NCBI GenBank assembly: GCA_035591015.1
Contig: JAXIUW010229173.1
Location: forward strand, 49,586-113,585
Length of the DNA: 64,000 nt
Source: Cephalothrix simula
Lineage: Eukaryota > Nemertea > Palaeonemertea > Archinemertea > Cephalotrichidae
Direction: 5' to 3'
Shown here: one piece after another, positions 44,738-54,608 of the stretch
How the letters are laid out: the number at the start of each line of letters is the position of its first letter
Numbering within the stretch: position 1 is the first letter of the stretch
Position numbers and translations under genes: made by a program
Notes under the pieces: model-generated
What the model was told of the DNA's origin: nothing
Seen by the model: only the letters and a program-made list of their open reading frames with translations
Databases searched by the model: none

Positions 44738-46525
44738 TTGAACGCTAAAAACAAAAACTATCTGTTGCTATTCCTGATTGTGCTAGGGGGCTTAATTGCC
44801 TTCAACGTGATGAACTCCAACCAAGGCACCGCTAACAAAATCAGCTACAGCGATTTCATTACTGCCGTAAAAGATGAGCGGGTGGTTAATGTATCTATTC
44901 AGAATGAAGTGATTACCGGCAATTTTCTGAATGGCGGCAATTTTGAAACCATCGCCCCCCAAGATTCGGGCTTAATCGCCCTACTTAATGAGTATAAGGT
45001 CAATGTAAATATTGTGCCTCCAAATCAAACTTGGTACATAACGCTGTTGCTCAACTGGGGTCCGTTTATTCTGCTGATTGCCTTGTGGGTGTTCTTTATG
45101 CGCAATATGCAAGGTGGCGGAAGTCGCCTGTTCTCGCTAGGACGAAGCCGCATGAAGCGCTTTAATCCAGAAAACCAAAAAGTAACCTTTAAGGATGTGG
45201 CCGGTGTTGATGAAAGCAAGGCCGAACTAGCCGAAGTAGTGGACTATCTTCGTAATCCAGATAAGTTCCGTAAGCTAGGCGGCAGAATGCCCACCGGAGT
45301 GCTGCTGGTTGGGCCTCCGGGCGTAGGTAAAACTCTTTTGGCACGAGCCGTGGCGGGTGAAACTAACTCAGCCTTCTTTACTGTCAGCGGTTCGGACTTT
45401 GTAGAGATGTTTGTCGGCGTTGGAGCAGCCCGAGTGCGTGACCTCTTTAATGAAGCCCGTAAGGCCTCACCCTGTATCATCTTTATTGATGAGATTGATG
45501 CCGTGGGGCGTCATCGCGGCACGGGGCTAGGCAGTGGCTTTGATGAGCGTGAACAGACTCTTAATCAACTGCTAGTTGAGATGGACGGCTTTGAGAAAAG
45601 TAGCGGAGTTATTGTTTTAGCTGCCACCAATCGCATTGATGTGCTTGACCCGGCACTACTGCGCCCGGGACGTTTTGATAAGAGCGTTATGATTTTTCCG
45701 CCCGACATAAGAGGTCGTGAAGAAATTTTAGCCATTCACTCTAAGGGCAAGCGTATGGCCTCAAATATTGACCTTACACGTGTTGCTAGAGGCACCCCGG
45801 GCTTTACCGGTGCCGATTTACAAAGCCTTGTTAATGAGTCTGCGCTACGTGCTGTGCACGAAGACCGCACTGAAATTATTATGGATGATCTTGAATGGGC
45901 TCGCGATAAAATCATGATGGGTCCCGAGCGCAAAAGCATGGTTCTTAAACCCGAAACAAAAAAAGTTACCGCCTATCACGAGGCCGGTCATGCCTTGGTT
46001 GGTGCCTACCTAACAAACACTGACCCTGTGCATAAAATAACTATTATCCCTCGTGGAGCAGCCATGGGATTAACATCATTCTTGCCTGAGATTGATAGAC
46101 ATTCTTACGACAAAGAATTTCTATTGAACAAAATTGCTGTGGCCATGGGTGGCCGAGCAGCCGAAGAAATTATATTCAAACAAATCACCACCGGCGCCGG
46201 CAATGACATTGAACAAGCTACTCATATTGCAGATAAAATGGTTACTGAATGGGGTATGAGTGAAGAACTTGGTCCGCTTAACCTACATTCTGAATCTGAT
46301 GATCCTTTTGTACGTGAACTCGGAAATTCTAGTGAATATGGCGAAAAAATTGCCGATAAGGTTGATCAGGAGATTCAAAATATTTTGACTACAGCCTATG
46401 ACCAAGCCTGTACTCTTCTACGAGAAAACATTGAGAAACTTCATCGGCTTGCTGAAATGCTTATTGAAAAAGAAACCGTTGATGGTGAAGAGCTGAAAAC
46501 ACTCATCAGTGATCCTTCTCTATGA
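44738..46525 (+). CDS. ftsH: ATP-dependent zinc metalloprotease FtsH
   Basis: Membrane-anchored protease for damaged and regulatory proteins. Two transmembrane helices lie at about 8-25 and 105-122 around a small periplasmic domain. The AAA+ domain has Walker A GPPGVGKT (192-199), Walker [13 protein letters not shown] and the second-region-of-homology arginines. The zinc ligands lie in [12 protein letters not shown] (about 413). 595 residues is shorter than the E. coli 644, mainly by a shorter C-terminal tail. The TTG start has GAGG eight to nine bases upstream. psd overlaps its end by four bases. The usual rlmE and folP neighbours are absent. Confidence 0.97.
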   Translation: MNAKNKNYLLLFLIVLGGLIAFNVMNSNQGTANKISYSDFITAVKDERVVNVSIQNEVITGNFLNGGNFETIAPQDSGLIALLNEYKVNVNIVPPNQTWYITLLLNWGPFILLIALWVFFMRNMQGGGSRLFSLGRSRMKRFNPENQKVTFKDVAGVDESKAELAEVVDYLRNPDKFRKLGGRMPTGVLLVGPPGVGKTLLARAVAGETNSAFFTVSGSDFVEMFVGVGAARVRDLFNEARKASPCIIFIDEIDAVGRHRGTGLGSGFDEREQTLNQLLVEMDGFEKSSGVIVLAATNRIDVLDPALLRPGRFDKSVMIFPPDIRGREEILAIHSKGKRMASNIDLTRVARGTPGFTGADLQSLVNESALRAVHEDRTEIIMDDLEWARDKIMMGPERKSMVLKPETKKVTAYHEAGHALVGAYLTNTDPVHKITIIPRGAAMGLTSFLPEIDRHSYDKEFLLNKIAVAMGGRAAEEIIFKQITTGAGNDIEQATHIADKMVTEWGMSEELGPLNLHSESDDPFVRELGNSSEYGEKIADKVDQEIQNILTTAYDQACTLLRENIEKLHRLAEMLIEKETVDGEELKTLISDPSL

Positions 46526-47301
46526 GTTATTTTTCTAGATACATCCCAAGGCGTACCTATTCGGCAGTTGTGGGCGGTCTGGCTGGCCTCAAAATGCCGG
46601 GCTTTGCGTTGCGTCCAATAATCAATATCTATAAGAGTATATTGGGCATTGATATGGAATTATTTGAAACTCCTGAACAAGGCTTTGGCAGCTTTCAAGA
46701 ATTCTTTGTACGCCGTAAAAAAGATGAGTATCTACACATTGATGCCGCTAAAAATCATCTAATTAGCCCTTGTGATGGCGCAGTTATGCAGCACGGACGC
46801 ATAAAAGATGGTGAGGCTTGGCAAATTAAAGGGATTAACTACACCATTAAAAATCTGCTGGCCGATGACGTATATGAAAAATTTACTGATGGCTACTTTT
46901 ATAATCTCTACCTTAGCCCGCGTGATTATCATCGCTTTCATAGCCCGATAAGCGGACAATTAATAAGCGTTACCAATATTCCCGGAGAACTGTGGCCTGT
47001 TAACTTTTGGTCTGTAAGAAATATTCCACAACTTTATGCCATAAATGAGCGCCAAGTGTGTATATTCCAGAGCGACTGGGGTTTAATTGCCTTGGTAGCT
47101 GTGGCTGCAATGGGGGTCGGCAACATAGTCATAGAGCACATTCCAGAACAAAATCAAGCTGTAAAAATTGAGCGTGGTGCAGAATTGGGGCGATTCTTGC
47201 TGGGTTCTAGCATTGTCTTGCTGATTGAGAGCAAGGCCGGCTTTACTCCACAGGCTAATCTTGACAGCCTCAGAGTTGGTCAAAGCCTTGGCAGTTTTTA
47301 A
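46522..47301 (+). CDS. psd: Phosphatidylserine decarboxylase proenzyme
   Basis: Makes phosphatidylethanolamine. The enzyme cleaves itself at a Gly-Ser bond to form a pyruvoyl group. Here the site reads LLGSS (Gly228-Ser229) where most bacterial enzymes have LGST; the serine itself is kept. The DGAVMQ stretch, LSPRDYHRFHSPISG with the catalytic His and Asp, and PGELWPVN are the family signatures. Length 259 is a little short (E. coli 322). The ATGA overlap with ftsH couples the two. pssA is not in the window. Confidence 0.95.
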   Translation: MSYFSRYIPRRTYSAVVGGLAGLKMPGFALRPIINIYKSILGIDMELFETPEQGFGSFQEFFVRRKKDEYLHIDAAKNHLISPCDGAVMQHGRIKDGEAWQIKGINYTIKNLLADDVYEKFTDGYFYNLYLSPRDYHRFHSPISGQLISVTNIPGELWPVNFWSVRNIPQLYAINERQVCIFQSDWGLIALVAVAAMGVGNIVIEHIPEQNQAVKIERGAELGRFLLGSSIVLLIESKAGFTPQANLDSLRVGQSLGSF

Positions 47302-47319
47302 GTTTGGCACTAGCCATAA

Positions 47320-47337
47320 TATCAATAAATATTGATA
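47320..47337. promoter_or_regulatory. 8+2+8 inverted repeat upstream of the PilZ gene
   Basis: TATCAATA and TATTGATA are perfect arms around AA. A second, looser pair ACTATTTT / AAAATAGT (about 47341-47370) follows. Both lie in the 132-base gap before the ATG at 47434 and are candidate operators. No T-run is present. Confidence 0.4.
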
Positions 47338-47433
47338 TATACTATTTTCAACGAGTACTGTAAAAATAGTATGCTAATGTAGTTCTATAGATAAAGTGCA
47401 GTATTAGATAACTTTTTTACACTTCATCAAGCC

Positions 47434-48141
47434 ATGACTGGTAATTTTAGACAAGGTTCTAGGGGTGATAAGCAGCGAGAAATGATTGATGCAATCGCCG
47501 AGCTGGCCAGCAAAGCAGAACCAATGCGCATAAAGTTAGAACAGCATAATTTTTTGTTCAACTCACCGGTAAGCATCAAAGATGGGATGCTTGTTTTCAA
47601 ACGACCGCATGACCTTGAACCTGATTGGCTTAAAGAAGGTAGTCCAGTCAGTTTTTCTTTGCTCTTAGATGATAGCTCACGCCATGTTATAAAAACATCA
47701 ATAGTTATACCAGAGCAGACTGATGCTAACAGCGAAATGCTGTTCTGCTCTATGGCCTCAGAGTTTGAAGAACATAAGAACCAGCGCATATATGTGCGCT
47801 ATGACACAACTAAATTCAATAATTTATTTATAAACTTTGCTACCTATAACCAAGACTTTCGTTTGTGGGACATATCCTGTCGTGGAGCCAAGATTTATAT
47901 GGCTTCAACCCAACTAATTCCAGAATTGAGCCTACACAGCAAGCCATCTGCTAAAATTATCATTGATAACACCTGCTTAGTTTCTATACCGGCTGTTGAG
48001 CTGCGCTATATTGGCGAGTACTCTTTGGGCGTGTTTTGGGAGCTAGATCATTTCAGCGATGCTCAGCGTCATCTTTCTTCTCTTACAGCTATGCTGGCTG
48101 ACTTAGAGCAATCAACTGAAAATAGTTCTAGGAGTCGCTAA
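47434..48141 (+). CDS. Two-domain PilZ protein (YcgR-like)
   Basis: 235 residues. The C-terminal half carries the PilZ signatures: QRIYVRY (an R-x-x-x-R motif, about residues 117-122) and DISCRGA (D-x-S-x-x-G, about 147-153). The N-terminal part (about 1-110) is a beta-rich domain positioned like the YcgR N domain. It is therefore a likely cyclic di-GMP receptor, the second in this window. No flagellar gene is nearby, so a motility role is not implied. rlmN begins ten bases after its stop. An alternative start near residue 10 is possible. Confidence 0.75.
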   Translation: MTGNFRQGSRGDKQREMIDAIAELASKAEPMRIKLEQHNFLFNSPVSIKDGMLVFKRPHDLEPDWLKEGSPVSFSLLLDDSSRHVIKTSIVIPEQTDANSEMLFCSMASEFEEHKNQRIYVRYDTTKFNNLFINFATYNQDFRLWDISCRGAKIYMASTQLIPELSLHSKPSAKIIIDNTCLVSIPAVELRYIGEYSLGVFWELDHFSDAQRHLSSLTAMLADLEQSTENSSRSR

Positions 48142-48151
48142 GGTTTCAATC

Positions 48152-49192
48152 GTGATTAAAGAGTGTATTTACGCTTACCACAAGCCCCTGCTGGTTGACT
48201 GGCTGGGTGCATGTGGCTATCGCAAGTTTCATGCTGATCAAATATTCAAGTGGCTTTATGCCCGGCGTGAAGCCGACTTTAATTTGATGACTGATCTAAG
48301 CCTTAAACTAAGGCAACTATTGGGTGAAGCGTTTCATACCAAGGCTCCCACTGTTATCAAAGCCACCGCCTCTGACGATACTTCAACCAAATTATTGCTT
48401 GGTCTTGAAGATAATAAAACCATTGAGGCTGTGCTTATGCCCAATAGTCGTGGCTTGCACACGCTTTGTATATCGTCTCAGGTTGGTTGCGCTATGGGTT
48501 GCAAGTTCTGCCGCACCGCCAAAATGGGCTTACTACGCAATCTTACCGTTGATGAAATCGTCGGGCAAATGGTGGTGGCTCAACAACTAACAGAGCAGCG
48601 CATCAGCAACATAGTGTTTATGGGCATGGGCGAGCCTTTGCATAATTATGCTAATCTAATCAATGCAATGCGCATCATAGTTGAAGGCTATCAGTTATCG
48701 TGGCGGCGAATAACCTTGTCTACATCGGGCTTAGTGCCTGCCATTAAACGTTTAGCGGCTGAAGATGACGTGCGCCCGCACTTGGCCGTATCACTTAATG
48801 CCGTAGATGATGTTACTCGCTCAGAGATTATGCCGATTAACCGCCGCTGGAATATTGAAGAATTGCTGGCTGCTTGTCGACTATTACCAACGGTTGGTAA
48901 TCGTAAACGCCTGACTATTGAGTATGTTTTGTTAGATAAGATAACATCAGACCTGCGCATGGCACGGCGTTTGGTTAAGCTGCTCCACGGACTGCGTTGC
49001 AGCGTTAACCTTATTCCTTTCAATGCTTGGCCGGGCAGTAATTTTGAAACTGTAAGCATTGAGCAGGCTCAAGAATTTCAAAAAGTCCTGCTTGATAGAG
49101 GAATCTTGGCCACACTGCGCCTATCTAAGGGGCGTAATGTGCTGGCCGCCTGCGGTCAATTAAGCACTGCCGAAGCTGTTTCTATTGCCTAG
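48152..49192 (+). CDS. rlmN: Dual-specificity RNA methyltransferase RlmN
   Basis: A radical-SAM enzyme that methylates C2 of A2503 in 23S rRNA and of A37 in some tRNAs. The cluster cysteines are C113, C117 and C120 in CAMGCKFC. The catalytic cysteine near the end lies in the segment NVLAACGQL, and the N-terminal FHADQIFKWLYARR matches the accessory domain. Length 346 is typical. The start codon is GTG at 48152, ten bases after the PilZ gene stop. In many relatives ndk precedes and pilW follows; neither is here. Confidence 0.95.
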   Translation: MIKECIYAYHKPLLVDWLGACGYRKFHADQIFKWLYARREADFNLMTDLSLKLRQLLGEAFHTKAPTVIKATASDDTSTKLLLGLEDNKTIEAVLMPNSRGLHTLCISSQVGCAMGCKFCRTAKMGLLRNLTVDEIVGQMVVAQQLTEQRISNIVFMGMGEPLHNYANLINAMRIIVEGYQLSWRRITLSTSGLVPAIKRLAAEDDVRPHLAVSLNAVDDVTRSEIMPINRRWNIEELLAACRLLPTVGNRKRLTIEYVLLDKITSDLRMARRLVKLLHGLRCSVNLIPFNAWPGSNFETVSIEQAQEFQKVLLDRGILATLRLSKGRNVLAACGQLSTAEAVSIA

Positions 49193-49218
49193 CTAGAAAG
49201 GCACAACTCAACGCTGCT

Positions 49219-50106
49219 TTAGTTTGAACATTCAGGCATTCTTTGTTCATCTGGTACATCCCATGCGGAATGCAGCTTCAATTCTAGTTGCCCCCTATAT
49301 TTAATCAAAAAGCCATCCGCATAAAGAAGCTCTTCAGGCTTTTGAGTATAATTTTGCGGTAATAAATCTTTCCACAATGGATAACGCACGGTGAGCTTAC
49401 CCAGCTTGAACTCTCCCCAGTCGTTGCCGTAACGCCGCCACCCATGGCCACTACCGACAAGCGTTACAAATGTTCCCACAAATTGAGATAAGTCATCATC
49501 CGCACTATGCACTCCCCTTGTAAAGAGCCTATTATGACTACTTCGTGGAGTCTTAGCCTCATCCTGTAAGCGTTTGAGGTAGTCATTCCGAGAATCTTTC
49601 CAAATACCCTTATTTTCGGCAAAGGCTTCAGCCTCAGCCAAAGAGTAACGGCAATACTCTGCTAATGTAGACGGAATGCCAAAGCGTGTCAGAAAGTAAG
49701 AATGCCCCTCACGGATTAAATCTAGGCTAAGCAGTTGCTGACCGGCGTAGACCAGTGCCAAAGTTCTTCCATAGCGATCTGTGCCATGGGCTTCAATTCT
49801 TAGAGCGCCATTATGCCGAGCCTGCTCTAAGGCATTGCTCAAAAATTGATGGGCAGGCAAACCGTCTTTTAGGTTTTTGCCCTTATGTGATTGGTGTAGC
49901 TCTGGAGTGTCTACATAAAGTAATCTGATGCGTTCAGCGGGAAGATTTAATCGGCCATCTCCGTTAAGGTCAAACTCAAACGTATCGCCGTCTAAAACCT
50001 TCAGCAGATTGGGCTCTGCCTCAGCCGTAGAAAAAAATATACTTACCATAGCAAGGCAGATCAACGAAGCTATGACCTGCCTTGAATAACTGGGGCTTCT
50101 TTTCAA
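49219..50106 (-). CDS. Secreted staphylococcal-nuclease-like (TNase) protein
   Basis: A signal peptide (residues about 1-30, ending TAEA) is followed by an SNase-fold domain (about 35-170). It shows VLDGDTFEF, RIRLLYVDTPE with the active-site arginine and acid, AHGTDRYGRTLALVY, and LIREGHSYF. Such proteins are calcium-dependent DNA/RNA endonucleases or nuclease-fold proteins at the envelope. The C-terminal 110 residues are a separate domain without a known motif; a WRRYGNDWGEFKLGKLTVRY stretch looks like a second small beta domain. It lies 5 bases past the aapP stop, at the end of the aap operon. Confidence 0.8.
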   Translation of the reverse strand: MKRSPSYSRQVIASLICLAMVSIFFSTAEAEPNLLKVLDGDTFEFDLNGDGRLNLPAERIRLLYVDTPELHQSHKGKNLKDGLPAHQFLSNALEQARHNGALRIEAHGTDRYGRTLALVYAGQQLLSLDLIREGHSYFLTRFGIPSTLAEYCRYSLAEAEAFAENKGIWKDSRNDYLKRLQDEAKTPRSSHNRLFTRGVHSADDDLSQFVGTFVTLVGSGHGWRRYGNDWGEFKLGKLTVRYPLWKDLLPQNYTQKPEELLYADGFLIKYRGQLELKLHSAWDVPDEQRMPECSN

Positions 50107-50111
50107 TAAGA

Positions 50112-50882
50112 CTAGTGCTGCAAAATTTGTGATAGAAAAATTTTGCTGCGCTCTTCTTGTGGGTTGGTAAAGAAGCTCTCCGGATCGGTCTTTTCAACAA
50201 TTTGACCCGCATCCATAAACACTACAGTATCGCCAACACCACGGGCAAAGTTCATCTCATGAGTAACCACTAACATGGTCATCCCGCCCTCGGCCAGCTC
50301 TACCATTACATCAAGCACCTCTTTGATCATCTCTGGATCAAGCGCCGATGTGGGTTCGTCAAAAAGCATAATCTTCGGCTGCATTGCCAAAGAACGTGCT
50401 ATGGCCACCCGTTGTTGTTGGCCACCAGAAAGCTGGCCGGGGTATTTTTGAGCCTGCTCTGGAATACCAACTCGCTCCAATAGCTCCATGGCTGTAGCCA
50501 TGGCTTCGCTGCGCGGAATCTTCTTAACCCACATTGGGGCTAAAGTGATATTGTCAAGCACCGTCATGTGCGGAAAAAGATTAAACTGCTGAAACACCAT
50601 GCCCACCTCACGGCGCACCTTGTCGATGTTCTTGATGTCATCAGTCATCTCTGTTCCATCGATGAAAATATGACCTTTTTGATGCTCTTCAAGACGATTG
50701 ATAGTTCTAATCAGTGTTGATTTGCCAGACCCTGATGGCCCACAGATTACTATCACCTCACTCGGAGCAACGTCCATTGATACATCGCACAAAACGTGCA
50801 TGTCTCCAAACCACTTATTGACCTTATCTATTTTTATAATTGGCTCTACACCATTACTTGCTGTTGTATTATTTTCTGCCAT
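50112..50882 (-). CDS. aapP: General L-amino-acid ABC transporter, ATPase subunit
   Basis: The nucleotide-binding subunit of a polar amino-acid uptake system. Walker [10 protein letters not shown] (about residues 49-57), Q-loop [17 protein letters not shown], the signature [17 protein letters not shown], Walker [13 protein letters not shown] and the switch histidine in VVTHE are all intact. 256 residues is the usual size. It follows aapM by 88 bases in the operon. The amino-acid-binding HAAT family is indicated by the conserved [18 protein letters not shown] block. Not distinctive otherwise. Confidence 0.93.
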   Translation of the reverse strand: MAENNTTASNGVEPIIKIDKVNKWFGDMHVLCDVSMDVAPSEVIVICGPSGSGKSTLIRTINRLEEHQKGHIFIDGTEMTDDIKNIDKVRREVGMVFQQFNLFPHMTVLDNITLAPMWVKKIPRSEAMATAMELLERVGIPEQAQKYPGQLSGGQQQRVAIARSLAMQPKIMLFDEPTSALDPEMIKEVLDVMVELAEGGMTMLVVTHEMNFARGVGDTVVFMDAGQIVEKTDPESFFTNPQEERSKIFLSQILQH

Positions 50883-50970
50883 TACTCACTACCTCCTCAT
50901 CTGTGTTTTTGCCTCTAAGTCTATGTTTCAAAATTACATTCTTAAGGCAACTCTTGGTTTATTAGATTTA

Positions 50971-52017
50971 TTATCGACTTCGATCATACTTTTTCTCTAA
51001 TGACTTAGAGAACCGTGACATGCTGTAGCAAATCGTCCAATAAATAGCACCCACAAAAACGTAACCTTCTGTGGCAACTCCTAACCAGCGGTCATTAGTA
51101 GAAACTAGAGAAACCATGTTGAGTAGATCAAACAAACCGATAATCCCCACCAACGAAGTGTCTTTGAATAAGCCGATGGCTGTTCCCACTAAGGTTGGAA
51201 TAACTGTCTTCAACGCCTGAGGCATAATTATGAAGGTCGTGCTTAGCCAATAGCTCATGCCCAACGATTGAGCTGCTTCGTACTGTCCCCTAGGAATAGA
51301 TTGCAATCCACCACGCACAGTCTCGGCAATATAAGCCGCACTAAACATGGTTATCCCAATAATTGCACGAAGAACTTTGTCTAGATCAAACCCCCCTGAG
51401 AAAAACAAAGGCAACATGAATGATGCCATAAACAGCACCGTAATTAACGGCACGCTACGAATAAGCTCTATGTAGACTATAGATGCTGTCTTAATGAGCG
51501 GCAAGTTGTTAGCTCTACGACCCAAAGCCAATACAATTCCAACTGGAAACGCCAATATAATTCCCGTAAGTGCCAAAACGGTAGTCAGCGTTAAACCGCC
51601 CCACAAGTCTGTCTCAACCAGCTTCAAGCCGAACATGTTGCCGTGTAGTAGTATAAATGCGAGTACACTCCACACAACCCAGGTTAAATGAAACCACTTC
51701 CAAGACCTAATGCGTGGGAATGTGCATAAAACTATCAATATTATCAGAGTAATACCTAGCACATATGGCCGCCAACGCTCCGAAAAAGTGTATGTTCCCA
51801 CCATAAACAACTGCCACATATCGACTACCATCGCCCAACAGGCTCCATCACCTTGTGCGCATTGCTGATAATCTTCTGCATTTATTTGAGCCTTAAGTAC
51901 TGCCCAATTAAAGACAGCAACAAGGCCTCGCAAAATCGCATACACTCCGACAACCGTCAGAATAGAGTTGTACCAGTTATTAAATAAATTAATTCGTAAC
52001 CATCTCAAAGCTTTCAT
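50971..52017 (-). CDS. aapM: General L-amino-acid ABC transporter permease, AapM-like
   Basis: One of two inner-membrane permeases. About eight hydrophobic segments are seen. The coupling loop, EAAQSLGMSYWLSTTFIIMPQALKTVIPTLVG, is a typical HAAT EAA motif. The LWGGLTLTTVLALTGIILAFPVGIVLALGRR segment begins the conserved permease core. The length of 348 is near the AapM norm. The stop is followed after 88 bases by aapP; aapQ ends nine bases upstream of its start. Confidence 0.9.
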   Translation of the reverse strand: MKALRWLRINLFNNWYNSILTVVGVYAILRGLVAVFNWAVLKAQINAEDYQQCAQGDGACWAMVVDMWQLFMVGTYTFSERWRPYVLGITLIILIVLCTFPRIRSWKWFHLTWVVWSVLAFILLHGNMFGLKLVETDLWGGLTLTTVLALTGIILAFPVGIVLALGRRANNLPLIKTASIVYIELIRSVPLITVLFMASFMLPLFFSGGFDLDKVLRAIIGITMFSAAYIAETVRGGLQSIPRGQYEAAQSLGMSYWLSTTFIIMPQALKTVIPTLVGTAIGLFKDTSLVGIIGLFDLLNMVSLVSTNDRWLGVATEGYVFVGAIYWTICYSMSRFSKSLEKKYDRSR

Positions 52018-52025
52018 ATCTGCAC

Positions 52026-53378
52026 CTACCGCTCTACCAACGCCATTTTCTTGTTGTACCAGTTCATAAATGCCGAGATCGACAAACTGATAGTCATATA
52101 GACCAACATGGTCAAAGCGATAATTTCTAGCGCTTGTCCACTCTGATTAAGAACAGTGCCTCCTATACTGACCAATTCTGGGAAACCTATAGCAACTGCT
52201 AGTGAGCTATTTTTGGTTATATTGAGATACTGACTGGTTAAGGGCGGAATGATAACCCGCATCGCCTGTGGAATAATTATCAGTCGCATAACCTTATTAG
52301 TATGCAAGCCCAACGCAAGGCCGGCCTCCCACTGACCCTTGCTTACGGCCTGAATACCACCACGAACGATCTCAGCAATAAATGAAGCATGATAAATCGC
52401 TAATGAAATACACAAGGCTATAAACTCTGGAGAAACACTTCCGCCCCCCACAAAGTTAAAACCTTGCAACGATGGGTAATCAAGATTGAAGGGTTTGCCC
52501 AAAAGAATAACGGTCAATAGCGGTAAAATGATAAGAATGCCTATTGACGGTAAAAATTCTGGCAATTGTCGGCCAGTAGAATTACGTACATCGGCCACAT
52601 ACCTCTTCCAAAAGAGAATCAATATTACCGCTAAAATAATTGATGCTATGAAGAAAAAGTAGCTTTCCGTAGGCATTTGCGCCGGGTAATAAAGCCCCCG
52701 TGTATTAAGAAACAGCGAATCACCTACACCAAGGCTTGAGCGCACATTAGGCAGGCTTCTTAGCACCGAAAAATAAAACACAAATAGCCATAATAGCAAC
52801 GGAATGTTACGCAAAGTCTCTACGTAAAAAATTCCAAAATTGCGGATGAGCCAATTTGAAGAGAGCTGCATAATACCAACTATGAAGCCCAATATTGTAG
52901 ATATAATACAAGCCAACAACGACACCTTTAAGGTGCCAGCTATGCCAGCAATAAAGGCCAATCCATAGCTACTAAACTTGTTATAAGACCAGTATTCAAA
53001 GCCTCCTTTGAAAAAATATAGCCCAACCAAAGGAATGCCCAGCAACAAAATCCAAAAGATGACCAAGTAGCTGGTTTTAGAGCTAAGCGGTATTTTGTTG
53101 TATTTTAAATACTGCACAAAGCCCACGGTAAGGACTATGCTTATCAGCGTTACAACTAGAAAATTAATAAATGAATCGTTCAAATCTGGCAAGGTCGATG
53201 CCTCGCTGACATCAAAACCACTTTCTTCAGCCAGAAAGCTGAAACCTGTAGAAATGCCTCTTTCCTCAAGGTTGTTGATTGCATTGCCAGCGATGGTGAA
53301 TATGCCGTACGCCAACAAGCCTACCAATATAGTTTGGTACAGAATTGCACGAAAAGTGGGATTTCTCCATAGATGCAT
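52026..53378 (-). CDS. aapQ: General L-amino-acid ABC transporter permease, AapQ-like with extra helices
   Basis: The start (RAILYQTILVGLLAYGIF...NLEERGISTGFSFLAEESGFDV) is characteristic of AapQ. The core (GIAGTLKVSLLACIISTILGFIVGIMQLSSNWLIRNF and the EAGLALGLHTNKVMRLIIIPQAMRVIIPPL coupling loop) is intact. Between the signature N-terminus and the core lies a stretch of about 65 residues (about 80-140) with two additional predicted helices, which lengthens the protein to 450 (usual AapQ about 400). Two hairpins and about 200 bases separate it from the upstream binding-protein gene. Confidence 0.88.
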   Translation of the reverse strand: MHLWRNPTFRAILYQTILVGLLAYGIFTIAGNAINNLEERGISTGFSFLAEESGFDVSEASTLPDLNDSFINFLVVTLISIVLTVGFVQYLKYNKIPLSSKTSYLVIFWILLLGIPLVGLYFFKGGFEYWSYNKFSSYGLAFIAGIAGTLKVSLLACIISTILGFIVGIMQLSSNWLIRNFGIFYVETLRNIPLLLWLFVFYFSVLRSLPNVRSSLGVGDSLFLNTRGLYYPAQMPTESYFFFIASIILAVILILFWKRYVADVRNSTGRQLPEFLPSIGILIILPLLTVILLGKPFNLDYPSLQGFNFVGGGSVSPEFIALCISLAIYHASFIAEIVRGGIQAVSKGQWEAGLALGLHTNKVMRLIIIPQAMRVIIPPLTSQYLNITKNSSLAVAIGFPELVSIGGTVLNQSGQALEIIALTMLVYMTISLSISAFMNWYNKKMALVER

Positions 53379-53407
53379 GATTACTCTCCTTCGTTGCTAT
53401 CAGTGCC

Positions 53408-53426
53408 GGACTCCTCTAAGGAGTCC
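53408..53426. terminator. Perfect 8-bp hairpin upstream of aapQ
   Basis: GGACTCCT and AGGAGTCC pair around CTA. It lies 30 bases before the aapQ start, in the aapJ-aapQ gap. No T-run follows on the transcribed strand, so it is more a stability or attenuation element than a full terminator. Confidence 0.45.
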
Positions 53427-53531
53427 TTCGGTTATTCCCCTAAACAACAGTTCATGTCTTTCAGCCTACGTAGCTCATGTTTTAGTGCATGCCTTAACAC
53501 ATGACCAACCTGCCCCAAGCACCAGATTTTG

Positions 53532-53565
53532 AGGAAGACTTCCTAAACTAATATGAAGCCTTCCT
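53532..53565. terminator. 11-bp stem-loop just after the third aapJ gene
   Basis: On the transcribed (minus) strand the arms AGGAAGGCTTC and GGAAGTCTTCCT pair over 11 positions with one G-T wobble around an 11-base loop. It starts 10 bases after the aapJ stop and has no downstream T-run on that strand, so it fits partial termination or mRNA protection, as known for binding-protein genes. Confidence 0.55.
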
Positions 53566-53575
53566 TTTTTTAGAT

Positions 53576-54577
53576 TTAGCGAAGCGGTATTCCGTATTGC
53601 AAACCTCCATTAGTCCACAAGTTGTTATATGCTCTAGCTAAGCCTAGCTTAGTGCCTTCACCAAGATTACGACTGTATATCTCACCATAATTACCAACTT
53701 CGGCAATAATTTTGGCGCACCAATCATTATTAAGCCCAAGGTCTTCACCAAAAGTTCCTGATATACCTAGCAATCGTTGTATTTTGGGGTCATCACTACT
53801 CTTCATACTATTAACATTGCTTTGCGTAATGCCCAGTTCTTCGGCGTTAACCGTACAATAGTAAGACCACCGCACAACATCGCCCCATTGGCTGTCTCCC
53901 TGACGAACGGCGGGGCCTAAAGGTTCTTTAGAAATCAGCTCAGGCAAAATCATGTGCGCGGCAGAATCCCGAAAAGTTGTACGCATTGAGGCCAAGCCTG
54001 ATACATCTGTTGTATACACATCGCAACGACCAGTCTCATAGGCACGTACTACCTCGGATGATTTTTCATAAATAACTGGCACAAACTGCATGTTATTCTT
54101 GCGGAAATAATCAGCCAAATTAAGCTCTGTAGTTGTACCCGTATTAAGGCAGAAAGTTGCTCCATCCAGCTCTAGGGCAGAGGTAACACCTAGGTCTTTT
54201 CTAACCATAAAGCCTTGCCCATCGTAATAATTGACAGCTACAAAGTTCAGACCTAGCTTGGCATCACGGCTGGCAGTATAAGTTGTATTGCGATAGAGAA
54301 CATCTATCTCACCCGATTGTAAGGCCGGAAAACGCTCTTTACCACTAGTTGGCTGAAACTTGACATCAATGCCAACGGCCGCTCCCAATCCGTTGCAAAA
54401 ATCAACGTCAAAACCACTATAAGCACCTCGTGAATCAACCGTAGAGAAGCCCGCTAAACCTCCCGACACTCCGCATTTAATGTAACCTCTATCACGAACA
54501 TCTTCTAAAGTGCCGGCATGCACCGCCACAGGCAAAAGAATAATGGACACAGTTACTGCTACTTTTTTGAATAACAT
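53576..54577 (-). CDS. aapJ: General L-amino-acid ABC transporter binding protein, third copy
   Basis: A periplasmic receptor for the AapQMP permease. The ATG at 54577, preceded by AAGGAA, gives 333 residues and a typical signal peptide (MLFKKVAVTVSIILLPVAVHA, then G-T-L). The frame can be read to 54646 but that would bury the signal. Family features are GYIKCGVSGGLAGFSTVD, GFDVDFCNGLGAAVG, FPALQSGEIDVLYRNTT and the LPELISKEPLGPAVR segment. It is closest to the first copy (55701-56702), with the second more diverged. It lies directly upstream of aapQ. Confidence 0.93.
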   Translation of the reverse strand: MLFKKVAVTVSIILLPVAVHAGTLEDVRDRGYIKCGVSGGLAGFSTVDSRGAYSGFDVDFCNGLGAAVGIDVKFQPTSGKERFPALQSGEIDVLYRNTTYTASRDAKLGLNFVAVNYYDGQGFMVRKDLGVTSALELDGATFCLNTGTTTELNLADYFRKNNMQFVPVIYEKSSEVVRAYETGRCDVYTTDVSGLASMRTTFRDSAAHMILPELISKEPLGPAVRQGDSQWGDVVRWSYYCTVNAEELGITQSNVNSMKSSDDPKIQRLLGISGTFGEDLGLNNDWCAKIIAEVGNYGEIYSRNLGEGTKLGLARAYNNLWTNGGLQYGIPLR

Positions 54578-54608
54578 GTATTTTCCTTTTTTATATTGAT
54601 TTAGCCGG

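Noticed and set aside
47302-47433. Terminator after psd
   Set aside because: The inverted repeats there are AT-rich and lack a following T-run; an operator is more likely.
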